Origin: Mesotaenium endlicherianum
Taxonomy: Eukaryota; Streptophyta; Zygnematophyceae; Zygnematales; Mesotaeniaceae
DNA length: 33,577 bases
NCBI GenBank assembly: GCA_009602735.1
Contig: WELA01008917.1
Span: 696,866 to 730,442 of the forward strand
Reading direction: 5' to 3'
Shown here: piece after piece, positions 9,401-21,167 of the stretch
Layout of the letters: every line of letters begins with the position of its first letter
Numbering within the stretch: position 1 is the stretch's first letter
Translations under genes and position numbers: made by a program
Notes under the pieces: generated by a model
Told to the model about the DNA's origin: nothing
The model's input: the letters and a program-made list of their open reading frames with translations, nothing else
The model's database searches: none

Positions 9401-10052
9401 ATCCATTTTTCGAAACTCATCGGAGACCGTTTTAATCTGTGCCGCACAGATATGCAACCATTATACTTTGCGTAGCTCCTAAGGCGAGACATTGATTCTT
9501 GGCCACAATCGAAAAAGAGTCATAATGCAACTTGACGGAAAGTAGATTAGTGTAGATATGAGCAAAGAATGGATGTATTGTAACTATGTGGTAAGAGCAC
9601 AATGGCACTCAGACTATTAGAACATATCAGGGCTGTCCAGCAGCATTCACTCCCTAATTGGTCCTCCAAAGCTGTGGCAATGTACCTCTGTACGCTGGGC
9701 TGTTGCTGCTTGCCGTCTACGCTATGCAGGCTTGTTAGTAATATCATTTTTACAATCATAATTGTCTACATAGAGTGATAGCCCTTCTGCACCAGCCAGT
9801 CTCAAGCAGACTGATAATCTGGCTACTTAAGCAAACGTCATACGCTGGTATATATACAGCTATTAAGGCAATTACCATACATAGAGGGCAAGTATGATAA
9901 CACTGTACATAAAAATTATGAACATGTTTTCGCAGCCTTGAGCTCCAGCCATCTTGGCGATATGAAGCATATTACTCCCTTCCCTTCCCTTTTTTAAGTA
10001 CTCCGCTGATGAGCACCCAAAGAGCTTCTCCCTCCCCAACCTCATCTCATAG
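6408..10052. other. Gene-poor AT-rich region, no supported coding gene
   Basis: Only short ORFs without family resemblance occur here. Notable pieces are a hairpin near 8019-8055, a stretch at about 8790-8940 with repeated AGGGTGCT-type words, and a minus-strand segment (about 7430-7620) whose broken frames faintly recall a copia polyprotein C-terminus (a KHI motif followed by DIFFAANME in a frame with stops). Probably decayed transposon sequence. Confidence 0.4.
8019..8055. repeat. Inverted repeat (hairpin) with 15-base arms
   Basis: GTCAGCTGGCTGACA at 8019-8033 pairs with TGACAGCCAGCTGAC at 8041-8055 in 14 of 15 positions across a 7-base loop. It lies in the gene-poor region and resembles the tip of a foldback or MITE-like element more than a terminator. 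No flanking duplication was identified. Confidence 0.55.
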
Positions 10053-10162
10053 CCTCACGATGGTGATCAATTTTTGGCGCCGTTGACCTGGAATCCATGA
10101 GAAGGGCCCTCACGATGGTGATCAATTTTTGGCGCCGTTGACCTGGAATCCATGAGAAGGGC
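10053..10162. repeat. Perfect 55-bp tandem duplication containing a primer-binding-site-like word
   Basis: Two identical head-to-tail 55-bp copies (10053-10107 and 10108-10162) begin CCTCACGATGG and end GAGAAGGGC. Each contains TTTTTGGCGCCGTTG. TGGCGCCGTTG matches the start of the tRNA-Asp primer-binding site used by plant Athila/Tat-type gypsy elements, but the following bases differ from that site. It lies about 240 bp downstream of the bestrophin stop codon, perhaps in its 3' UTR. Confidence 0.9.
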
Positions 10163-10399
10163 AAAGGAACGACAGCACGGTGTCAGACAGGAAAACGGGG
10201 ACAAATGTTGTGCCAAACGGGCAGGGAGACAAGAACACAACGTAAACCACCACATGAAGACAAACACATTCCATTCAGTTCAGAGCATCGAATACCTGCC
10301 CAAGAGAGTGTTCAGACATTGTAACCTGCGAAGCATTTACCGCCAACAACTGAATGAAGAAGCCAATAAATTCAACGCACCGAGAGCTTGAGGGGGCCG

Positions 10400-11385
10400 T
10401 CACGCGGGCGCCACATGTCGGGGCTTGTTCCAACTGCTCGAGGACTCGCCGCAAAAGTCTTGGGCGACGGGCCGGGTCGCGGCAATCTGCTGCTTGATGG
10501 CGGCGGCGCTGATGTGCGAGAAAAGCCCTCTCTCGGGTATGAGGCCCTTGACAAACGCAATCACGAGGCGCACGTTAAAGTCGTAGTGCAGCGTGGCCAC
10601 CGGCAAGTCGTTCGGATCGAACTTGAAAGGGTCCTCGATCTCGCGGGATATCTGTACAGAATCCCCAAAAAAAAAAGATTAGTAAACATCTGAAGAGGTC
10701 CTCAATCTCGCGGGATATCTGCACAAGACTCAAAAATGGAATTGAAACTTGAAGGGTCCTTAATTGCTCTCCGCAGGTCACCCCTCCATCACCTCCGTCA
10801 CAAGGAAGGGTGCTCACTGGGAGGCTGTGTCAAGTGTCAAGTCAGCAGCATTATTGGCATGCGTACCAGCTGTGTGTCACTGGGAGGGAAGGAAAGCATC
10901 ATTGTTGCCAAGGGGAAACCGGGGGAAGGGGGGGNNNNNNNNNNNNNNNNNNNNNNNNNNNNNNNNNNNNNNNNNNNNNNNNNNNNGGGGGGGGGGTTTG
11001 CCAGTAGGGAGAGTGCGTGGGCTGGTGGAGCCAGAAATAAGTGTGTGGGCTCCTGGTGGGTGCCAGCAGCGAGCGCTCGTGGCCTGCTGGGTCCCAGGAG
11101 CAGAGAGAGCGTGTGTGGGCCTCCATTGAGAAGTGGTAAGAGAGGGAAGGGCAGACCTCGCTGATGAGGTAGTAGCCGAAGACGACGATGAAGGTCATGA
11201 GCGCCGCCAACCACGCGGAGCCCACCCACTGCGCCATGAGCAGCGGCACGCCCAGCGCGTTGACGTGCATGAGCAGTGCCATGCTCTGCGCGTACGGGAA
11301 CGGGAAGGGCGTGCTGCGGATCTTGAGCGCGTTCTCGTACCCCAGCATGCCATCTGGCGGGCAGCAGTGCGCACGCGTGCACACA

Positions 11386-11423
<38 letters not shown>

Positions 11424-14400
11424 CAAGCGCGCGCGCACAGGCACGGACATAGTCAGTGATGACACACGCAAGGTCATAAGGGATTTACAGCCTCTCGTCT
11501 TCCTGTGTCCGCTCTGATCTGCACGAGCGTCTTATCTCGGAGCCAGAGCCCATCCCTCACCGCCCACCACCTGCAGCCCATCCGAGCGTTTGAAGAGGTG
11601 GTGCACTAGCAAAAAAGGGCAATGACCCATAATGACAATCACAAGCGACAGGGAGATATCCAAGGTGTGACTGGGCCATTGAGTGCTACCAATAAAAGCA
11701 CAACCCCCCCCCCCTCCCGCCCCTCGGCATTTCCTTTGCACACTGAGCGCTCTCCCTTCCTTGTTTTCAGTGCTTGTGGACTGAGCAGGAGCTTACAGCT
11801 TGTAATAGGTGCTGCTCACAGGCCCAGTCCACCTGCAAGGCTGCAGCTGCCTCCCACAAAGTGGGAGAGAGGGGGAGGAAGAGAAATTGGAGCGGGAGAG
11901 AGAAGGGGGGAGGCAGAAGGGGAGAACCAGCCAGGGCAGGGCCCAGGCAGCTCGCCAGCTGTCGCATGTCAGTAGCCACGCATGTACCTGAGAGCACCTG
12001 GTAGATACGCGACACGATGGGAGCGTCTTCCTTGATGCCGCCCGCCATGCGCCGGGCCACCAGCTGGCGGTGGATCCAGGACAGGACCAGGTACACTGGA
12101 TCTGCGGAGTCCGACAGGATGGCCTCCTCTGTCTTGTTCAGGCCGCCCAGCACAGGGAGGGGGAAGTTGAGCCAGTACTTCTGGTAGTGGTGATGGCGCA
12201 CTCGCAGCACCAGGTACGACCTGCACAGCCCGGGTCATGTAAGAGGCGGGTAAGAAAGGGGCTGCTGGCAAGGCATGTCATTGACGTACAATGTACTTCT
12301 GGACATGCCTGCGATACCAGATTGTCCTGGTTTGGGGCGCAAGTGGCCACACACACAAGCGTCGCACGCGCGCACACAGACACACACACACTCACACCCA
12401 CGCCCAGAGAGAGAGGGGGGAAAGAAGGGGAGAAGTTTCTGGCGCCTGTGCTAGGGTTGTGTTGGCGTTGCAACAACGACATGCAAGACATAGGAGCACT
12501 ACTCATCAAGACACGAGACTGCTCCTCCAGTGCTGCTTGCCCCGCAGCTCGTCCGGGGTGCAAAAAAACACATAAAAGAAGGTGCTGGGTTGTTGACAGT
12601 TGGCCCCCACATGCAGGCCAAACACTCCTTATTCTCATCTGGAATATGGCGGTGTGGGATGTATGCATAAGCCCACCCTTTGGGCGAAATTTTCATTGCA
12701 CAGCTGCCGAGAGGTCCATTCACTTCTACCACTAGCATTGCCCCTCCCGCCAAGCCAGCCTGGAGCAAGCCAAGAATCCGAGCTATCCTACCTTGCTCCC
12801 AAGGCGCATTGCCTGATTCCTAAGCGATCCAGCTCATGCAATACGGCCAGGCTAGCAGATGAGAGCTTGTGCACCCCGAGCACGTGAGCTTCTAGTTAGT
12901 TCCCTGACATTTCTGACGACTGTTGTTGCCCCTAGCCTGTGGTTCATGAGGCCGGGTACGCAGCCGCAGACAACACTGTGCCAGCCAATTCAGGAGCAAT
13001 CAAACATCCTACTTTGCCGAGCAAACCTGGCAGATGCAGCATGCATTGCGTGCACCCAGGACAGCATGCATGCATGCACCCAGGACTTGCACCCGCCCAA
13101 CAACAGCCTCAGTGGGCAGGGTGTCCTCTCAAGGGCAAGAGTCTGACGAGCAGCACTGAGCAATGAGTGCATTTGAGGGAGCCGGATACAACGCCAAGAG
13201 GAGGATGAGTTTGGGTGACGCCAGACGCTGGGGCTCCCCATGCCTCCTAGTGAGCGAAGCTTGTTGAAGGCAGAGGTGTGTACTACTTTACACAGGATTT
13301 GCAAGGGCAGAGAGAAGATGGCAGGCGCTTACTTCCAACCGCGCACTTTGAGCCACTCTGGCAGGTCTGCAGGATCGACAGGTGGCGCATCCGGGGTGTC
13401 CATGAAGCTGCCTGCCCGAGGAGGAGAGCAGAAGGGAGAAGACTAGCGCCTGTTGATGATGCATCAGTATGAACAGCAAGACCTAAGTTGGACTCAGCAT
13501 GGTACGTATCTTAGGCAGCACAACGTGCACGACAGCGCCCCAATTTCGAAATGGGGGAATTCTTGGCATGGGCTTTTGAGGCAGCCCGGTTCTCCACCCC
13601 ATGGCATACAATGCCAGCTGCACATGATGCTCCCTTTTGGGACGCTGACAGGAGCAAGGCGCGGCAGGAATACTAGACTGCCAACATGCCAGAGCATTGA
13701 TTGTGGCCTTGTGCCCCTCAGAGACTTTAGAAGCGTCATTTGGTTCACACGACAAGACACTCGTGGAAACTGCAAAGCAAGACTTGGCGGGCTTTTTGGT
13801 CTCGTGGTACCCAGGCCACCCAGCAGCTGCCATGTCGCGAGCCGCAGAGCAAGCAGCGTGCTTTTCGACAGCATAAAGCAAATACATAGTTACGAGCCGT
13901 TTATTTTTGACTGGTGCTTCACAGCCACGACGTCCTCCAATTTCAAAGTGCTTTGATATTTCATAGCTACAGGCCATCCATCGTACCAGGTCATTCATTT
14001 CAAACCTTTTGACGTAAATGCTGCGCTGCAGAGCACTGCAGGAGAGACTGCAGGAGCAAGCCCTCACCCGAGACTCTTGCACAAAATAAGGAACGAACAC
14101 TGTCCGGAAAAATAAAGGCGATGGGTGCAAAGAAGTGCAGAATTTGCAGGAGGCAGCAGGGGAGCGTACCATAAGTCAGGTTGCTCAGGCTGGAGTCTCC
14201 TCTGAACCTCTGCTCCCGCCGCCAGACAATCCCAACCCCCCTACAGCTTTTTTTTCTAGTGGCACACACTGAATCCATAAATGGTCCCATACATGCGGAG
14301 TCGCCAGGCGAGGCTCTATATGCATGCACACTCTTCTGTACCATTCCAAATCCAGATGGACCTCAATGTTCAAGCTGCCCTCCTGTCTGCGCTCCTTGTT

Positions 14401-17324
14401 TTTCCTCTCTTCCTCGAGCACTGCAGCACGCCAGGGGAGCGACCATGGCTGAGCTAAGGCGGAGGCTTCTTCTCCATTTAATGCTCCCAGTATTACGCAC
14501 ACGTCAGCAGAGAGATTGAAAGAGCCCGACGGATGACGAGCAGATTCTTCTCGCTTGTTGTATTTGAGATGCTCGCTGGACGGGAGGGTTGTCGTGTCAA
14601 CTCAATCCCACTAAGCCAGGCATCATAAACCCTACGTCTCCCGCTCGTAGCCAGGCAGCACCAGCACCAGCACAAGTGTGCACTATCTGTTGCTGAGCTC
14701 CGGCAGTCTTATGCTCGCAGAGCTCTGCAGATACAAGCAGCCACCTGCTGACAAAAGCCTATGGTGAGAAAAAACCCCCCACGCCATCTCTCCTTAAGCA
14801 ACCCATCCTTTTCTTCCACAGTTCCACATTCCAAGAAGAGCTACTACCCGTGACGAGGAGCAGGAGGCGCAAGCAGCTAGAGGAAGCAAAGAAGCTGACA
14901 GCCGGTACGCCCTCGACCGGGGGAGGCATACCTGCATGGCCAGGGCGTGCATTAGGCTCATGCTGTGCACAAACTCGGCACGAAACTGCGTGCCGCCCGG
15001 GATCTGGGGCTCCTTTGCTGCTTCATCAAACGACACCACCTGCAAGCTGCCAGGTGTCACTACCCAGGCTCTCAACCGCATACCTCCGTACCTCCACACC
15101 CTTCAAGCTCAACCTGTGCAAAGCTCAATCTGATGGCAGCTGCATGAAGTTACCAGGCCAAGTAGCAGAAGGCAGGTCTGCATGCAAGTATTCTCATGTA
15201 GCAAGTGGAAGGCAGAAGCTCGCAATCGATCAGCTCACCTGAATTGCGGCATCTCCCCACTTGGAACTGGCGATAAGAGCAGGCACAGGAAAGAGGCTGA
15301 ATGTGAGTTCCATATTCACTCGAGTTGCAGAGGACCGATCGCAACAGTTACTTATCCCATCTCGCACCTACAGGATGAGCACTCATTGATGGAAAATCTC
15401 TACTTGTATTTCTGATGCAATAGTTAAGGCCAAAGGTGCACAGTATCTGTATCCTCCTTGCCAGCCGGTCTTTCTGGCTGTGTTTTACGCTCTGAGATCA
15501 TACTTAGTCTGGAAGCATTCCATCCTTGAGTATGTCTTTGGTCAAAATCTATAGGCGCACTATGTCCCCAGTCAAAGTTGCACCTCCACAGCTTTTGGTC
15601 CACTTGCGTTGCATCAACCACCAGATGACTGTATATCACTGCTCCCTTCATGCACGACACGTGAAGGTCTAGAGGGGAGCAATTGTCGACCTGATTTGTC
15701 ATTCATCCTAGAGACCCCCAAAACTAGAAGTTGACAGAGCTGATACAGTCAACTGACATAGCCTTGTTGAAGCAACACTGACAACGATAGGAATACCGCC
15801 TTTGACAAGTTCAATCAACAATTGTGCGACTGTGCCAGACCATCAACCACTGACTGCATCACGTGGCTACATGTAAGTAACCGTGGGGCTCCGTGTAAGT
15901 AACCATTTGCAAGGTCTCTGTAATCTGGATTACAGTGACCCTACAAGTAGCCTGGAGTTGATTGTATCACCTCATCTGAGCAATATTAGTCCTCGCCTCC
16001 CAGTACCTCTGCACAGGAGCACGAGGCAAAAGATGGGAATTAGGGGTTGCTTATAAAATATCATGTGCATTTGCAATGTATACCAGTGGAGAGCTTCCAG
16101 GGCCTCTGAAAAGGAGCGCAGAGGAGCACCCCTTGGTGACGAGATATGGTTCACTGAACACAGGCTATACAGGCTATTTCAAAAACCTACTCCTCAATAC
16201 GTCCGAGATCTAAAATAGAAACAACAGGTGAACCACAACGGCACATGCTTCTGCAGGACCTTCATGGTGCTTCTCAATAAATGAGTATGCCGACTAACCA
16301 AGAGCCTACCACAGCTTGTGGTTTTGCAGATCACATGCAAACATGTTCCATCATCGTATGGAAAAAGAGAAGGTGGATCGCTTACAGCATAGCTCAGGTT
16401 TGTCCGGAAGAGAATCATAAAGCCCAAGATACCACCAAATATTGAATCTGTCCATCACAACGACACTAGAACACAGGCTTGTCACTCAAGAAACTCCGAG
16501 TACTTGGTTTAAGCCACAGCTACCACCTCCAGCATAGGCTTAGTATGCGTTACAACCTCAGCACAGGCTCATACATGCGTATGGAGTTGACGTAGAACCT
16601 TTCAGACAACAGATCTGCATCTAGTTGAGCCACAACAGGTGCAAAGAGGAAATGGTTGACGCCAAACAAGTATGAAAAGCGTCAGGGCAATCTAATATTT
16701 TGTGCAGACTGCAAAAGCTGGAGTAAGGACACTTCCAGAGGCAACTTTGCTCTGATCATCCCTGACTGCAAGGCACACGAAAGCGTCACTAAACAGAGCT
16801 ACTGTGACAGAACCAGTATTCTTGTCAGTATGAGGAGATACAATAAAGTGGAAACTTCATCAATCCTACTGGTTCTTGTGTAAGGTGACCCTTCAAACGA
16901 TGCTCTTGAGGAAACACAAGCAACCCAGATGACAACGGATGACCTCATCCTTCTTGGAACTGGACCCACATGGCAAATGTACCTACGTTTCCTTGCCAAG
17001 TAAGCATGCACCTAGACGCACTTCTTTTCCTCAAATAGTTAACCCTTAGCACTATTACACCCCATCAGGCATTTCGTTTTGTGGGGCCTATCCTCCCACA
17101 CCTCTGAGGTTTTGCTGTTTTTATATACATAAGTCACTTGAAATGAAAGACTCACATGCGTAGGGGTGGAGGAAGAAGTGCTGGAGGTAAGATGCCGCAA
17201 GTAGACGAATAGATACGGCCATTACAGTACTTGGAACAGCAAATATGACAGCCCTGGGCCATGGTGAACCGTAGAATCGGAAGAGGAGGTTGAACGCCCC
17301 AAATCTCTTCTCATATAAAATCAT
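10400..17324 (-). CDS. Bestrophin-family anion channel, ten exons
   Basis: Exons on the minus strand: 17324-17156, 16447-16386, 16008-15971, 15266-15239, 15039-14932, 14209-14170, 13411-13333, 12220-11988, 11353-11157, 10651-10400. All junctions use GT-AG, the phases agree, and the sum is 402 codons including TGA. Bestrophin signs, in order: FGAFNLLFRFYGS; a first hydrophobic segment; GFMILFRTNLSYARYWEAR at the junction of exons 2 and 3; SKWGDAAIQ; SLMHALAMQ; FPFPYAQ before a hydrophobic pair in exon 9; and REIEDPFKFDPNDLP in exon 10, the acidic stretch that forms the Ca2+ clasp in characterised bestrophins. Bestrophins are pentameric chloride/bicarbonate channels; algal and plant members act in the thylakoid or other membranes. 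No clear transit peptide is seen with this start. An alternative in-frame ATG at 17348 adds eight residues, and a further 5' exon is possible. Confidence 0.88.
10652..10765 (-). repeat. Partial duplication of the bestrophin last-exon splice acceptor
   Basis: The 5' edge of the last exon with its acceptor (about 10633-10660) is copied at about 10698-10727. The copy, on the minus strand, reads GTGCAG followed by codons for ISREIEDLF, so it is a usable-looking acceptor 67 bp upstream of the true one. A shorter third echo (AACTTGAAGGGTCCT) occurs near 10744-10760. Splicing to the copy would shift frame and miss the rest of the exon. Confidence 0.75.
10935..10986. other. Assembly gap (run of N) inside the last bestrophin intron
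   Basis: Fifty-two N bases flanked on both sides by long G runs. The flanks suggest a G-rich, possibly quadruplex-forming tract that defeated sequencing. True length unknown. Confidence 0.98.
11381..11424. repeat. (CA)n microsatellite in a bestrophin intron
   Basis: Alternating CA/GT tract with a few interruptions just upstream of exon 9 on the coding strand. A second, shorter and less pure CA-rich stretch occurs near 12348-12400 in the intron upstream of exon 8. Confidence 0.85.
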
Positions 17325-17348
17325 ACCTTCATAGTAGCCAATCAACAA

Positions 17349-18361
17349 CTAACAAGTGCTCAGATATCTGGGGATGATTCTTCGATGCGAACCTAGCAAT
17401 GATTGCCTCCTACCTGCTCGGTCCTTGTAAGTCCCAAGCACATGCTGCAGAGCGTATTCTCTCTGTGCTTCTCCTTTCTCCCTCCCTGAGCAATGCACAT
17501 AAGTAGTTATCGCGTTCTCGTAGCTCACGAACTGTTCTGGCTGTTCTGGACCGCGTGTAAACATGTCGTCTCCATGGTACTTTCAGTCATCGTAGGCTTA
17601 AACCACGCTGAAGAGCTACTTGATGTGGCTTAAACTGTTTCATTTGAAAGAGACATACGGAAAACAATGGGCGAATATGGGCGTGAATGGTCATATGACT
17701 CGTACCTCAGAATTGTAACAAATATAGGGACAAATCACTGCTATTATAATTATTGCGAAAGAGGCACTGCACAAGTTTGTCCGCGGCTGAGCGCTGCTGC
17801 TCCTGTCAGCGGCTTATATGCTCAATACATTTATAATAACTTGATTTGACAACCAAGGCTATTTAATTTTCTTCTCTTCTTGACCGAGGTATTTCTCCTG
17901 CAGTCCCATATCAAGTATCTCTTTCTCCTCCAAGTTGTGCTTAAAATGAGTTAGACTACGTTTTTTTGATGTTGTTTGTACTCAGAATCATTTTTTTCAT
18001 ATACCTTCAATCTTTGTTCATACCAGCTAGAAAACGGAGGTAAATGGCATGCCGTTTTCAATTTTTGCCTTGGAAGTAGTGTATCACCATCTTTTATATA
18101 ATTTTCAGCTGGTCAAGGGCCAGTTACAACTCGGAATACATGTTTGAACATGGTACACTATCTTACAGATCTACACTCAAGTAGGGTATACATGCCTAGA
18201 AGATGCCACAAATAATGGAAGTAGCAGTGAACTCTTTTGAGAGTATGCTAACGCGGTCGACCAGAATGTAATTCTTCACGTCTTTCTACACTCCCTGATG
18301 GCCCTGATTTGATGGTAGTATAGAACACGATCTATGTTACAGTATTAAACTCACAACACAT
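17349..18361. other. Intergenic region between two minus-strand genes
   Basis: Contains the presumed promoter and 5' UTR of the bestrophin gene and the 3' flank of the plastid protein gene. A minus-strand open stretch at 17564-17349 could hold an additional 5' exon, but nothing in it is recognisable. No RNA gene or other ORF is supported; the part from about 17850 to 18340 is AT-rich. Confidence 0.45.
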
Positions 18362-21167
18362 CTAGTTGAAGCTTGCCTTCACTTTTCCAACCACTTCTCC
18401 AGGGGTGGGAATGTTGGACTTGATGTCACCAGCCTTGGACTTCAGCTCACCAGAGCTGGGGATGTTGGAAGCCACATCGCCAGGGCTGGGGATCTTGGAA
18501 GCAACATCACCGGGGCTGGGGATCTTGGAAGCAACATCGCCGGGGCTGGGAATCTTGGACTTAATATCTCCAGCCACGTTACCAGCATTGGGAATGTTAG
18601 ACTTGATGTTGCTGGCTACGTCTCCAGGAAGGTTGGACTTGATGTTTCCAGCCAAATCCTTAGCACCATCCTTCACCTGGTCTGCGGGGTTGTTACCTTG
18701 ACCAGTCAAACCCTGCACATTGAAACAGGTAATACCAACTTAACATCATTCAGAAACCATAGAACCAAACAAACATGTCCCTTCCTCATACCTTCTCCGA
18801 TGCAACAATTACACAAATTTTCAATCAGCTTATCCATCATCAGCATGCTCAATGATGGAGTTAAGCTATCCAAGCGAGATGCCAACATAAGATTTCCTTC
18901 CCTAATAAAGGCCACAAGCAATGGAGCTGAAATGTGGAAACAGCACCTTGAAGTTGCTCTTCAGGTTGCCAAAGAAGCCGCCCGCTGCCTCACCAGCATC
19001 TGAGGCTGCCTCCTTGGCCTCACTGGGGCTGGGCACGCTCACTCCAGACTTGTTGGAGGTACCTGTGACATCAGCAGGTACTCCACCCTGGGCAGCATCC
19101 TGCTCAAAATTCAAGATTGTATGTCAGCATGGGCCTAATCAAAGCACGCACTTATATTGCCAAAAAAGCTGATGTCAGTCTGTTTCCCCCAGATGTGCCA
19201 CTAATATCAGTAGTCTTGAGGAGTGACAATCGTACGCTAGATCACTAGCTAAGATTTGAAATAGTATACATAAGTGTGCAGTTTAACCTTAAGATATCGA
19301 AGAAATGACCAAACGCTAGTGGTTTTGTTACAGAAAACAGTACCAACCATTTCCAATGAAAGACCCCACCACAAGTAGAAAGACTTGACATTCATTTTCA
19401 AACTAAAAACCACTCAGCATGGAAGTAACGTATTAATTGAAATATTTGCCACCAGTTGGCTGAGATGGGGCAGAAGCTTTAGATCCAACTTAAGCACCCA
19501 ACTACCAAAAAGTGTGCCAAGGAAACATTCACTGTTCTTAACCTCTGCAGCACATAATAATCACATATCATAAGAAATGGTGTAAACCCGCAGCACAAAG
19601 AACACATAATAAGCTCCCTGTTTTATCGCAGTAACCAGCAAAGTCAACAATGAAGGACCCAACAATGAAGGACAACTTACAGATGAGAAGTTGAAGGGAA
19701 GGGCACCCTGAGCCTTCTCTGCTAGCTTGCTCACACCCTCCTGAGCATTTCCGAAGGTCTCTCCCAGCTTCCTCTGCTGGCCTTGCAGCTCCTCCTTAGC
19801 ACCACTGCCAGCCCTGTGAACATCACAACAATAGTAAGTACTTTTGACAAACTGCCCCATTTCTGCTCAAGATCGACTGCATAAGTACCCCAGGAAAGAA
19901 GGCAAGAGAAACATGACGTGATGCTGTGGGCAACATTCATGCCGTCGTTTCTTTGCCATCCACTACGAACCAGTAGAATGCTATGTACATCAATTTGCAG
20001 CTGCAGGAGCTGCAAAGAGTATCATTTGACACACTTGTAAGGAGAAGAATACAATTCGGACCAGGTTTCAGTGAACAATTCTTACTGGCGAGTGAGCTTC
20101 TCAGTTGCATCTCCAACAGAGCGTCCGGGGCCGAAGCGCTGAGGGGAGTCATCCTTGATCAGCTCATCAGCTGCAGTCAAGAGCTCATCTGCTTGCTTCT
20201 GCGCCGTTCCAACGGCAATACTGTCGTGGACATTGCCGAACATCAGAGCAGCAGCTGCAGCTGCTGCCACAAAGGACTTTGCCTGCTTCATCATGCGGGG
20301 CTGCTCCTCCTGCAAAAAATAGCAGGAAAACCAAGACATTTATCAGCAAACAGCACATCTTCTTTATACACATCTCCTCATTGTTGTTTCTACGCCAAAA
20401 ATATCCCAGAAAAACATCATTATGAATGCCAGAGAACCACCCTTTTATTGCGCAGGAATTCACGGAATTAATATTCTTTGATTGTGTCCACCAGCGTAGA
20501 TCCGGGTATGCAGCAATACGCACTCTTCATCTTTCAATCAACTCCTCCACAATCACCGATTGATACTTTAAATGCTCTTTCAGCTCAACAGGTCATGCGG
20601 CCTCGGAATATCTCCACGAGATTCAGCATTGTGTAGCTGCAATGAAACTAACTGCAAGCAACTAGGTTACATGCTTCTGGATAAAGCACTCCTCTCCCTC
20701 CAAGTAACCATTACAGTATAAGCTTCTCCATGAAAAAATTATTAGAAGAGGCCCCAAAAGTAGTAACCAATTGAGAAGGGAAATAGACAGCTGGCGAAAA
20801 GACCACTTCGTTCCAGCTGCCCTTCCGACACCCTTACAATATTAAAGAAATTTACATATATAACCTATGAATAAAAATCTCGTCACAAAGAGACTCAGCA
20901 ACTTGTATATTGACAGATATCAAAAAAAAATCCCTGGATTGTTTTATGGCTGTGTGTCCTAATGTGGCTTAGAACAAGCACTGGCTGTACCTCGGAATTG
21001 GATGCCTTTGCAATCACACATCCCCGGCGACGAGGGGCAAGTGCAGGCGCTGCAACGCGTGCAGATGCGAATCCTGCATCTGACCGAAGAGCAACCTGTG
21101 ACCTCTGCTGGGCAGCAAGGGCTGCAGGGGCAGCGGCCAACGAGGCAATCAAAGTAGCGGAAGCCAT
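18362..21167 (-). CDS. Predicted plastid-targeted repeat protein of unknown function, five exons
   Basis: Exons on the minus strand: 21167-20991, 20309-20086, 19813-19681, 19099-18947, 18712-18362. All junctions are GT-AG with consistent phase, giving 345 residues and a TAG stop; the ATG lies in the good context AAACCATGG. The N-terminus (MASATLIASLAA..., rich in Ala, Ser and Arg, few acidic residues, then CVIAKA) looks like a chloroplast transit peptide. Exon 2 has an Ala-rich hydrophobic stretch after MMKQAKSF that could be a membrane segment or a thylakoid-transfer signal. Exons 2-4 are polar and probably helical (QKQADELLTAADEL, NAQEGVSKLAEKAQ). Exon 5 carries decapeptide repeats of the type SKIPSPGDVA. 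I do not recognise the family; the low-complexity Lys/Asp/Gly/Pro composition recalls stress-related LEA-like proteins, but that is only a resemblance. Confidence 0.8.
18440..18560 (-). repeat. Coding 30-bp tandem repeats (SKIPSPGDVA units)
   Basis: Three near-identical 30-bp units and one diverged unit encode SKIPSPGDVA x3 followed by SNIPSSGELK in the last exon of the plastid protein gene; related NIKSNIP/DIKSKIP words surround them. The near identity of the units points to recent slippage or unequal exchange. Confidence 0.85.

Noticed and set aside
10736-11517. Several overlapping frames around the N gap and the CA repeat
   Set aside because: They depend on translating N bases or the dinucleotide repeat; only the minus-strand exon 11353-11157 has family support.
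16080-16120. Alternative third bestrophin exon giving ALEALH or RPWKLST
   Set aside because: The exon at 16008-15971 gives RYWEARTNIAQM, fits the family and satisfies both splice phases; this one does not.
18440-18560. Regular 30-bp repeats as a possible CRISPR-like array
   Set aside because: No spacers; the units are in-frame codons for a decapeptide repeat within an exon of a nuclear gene.
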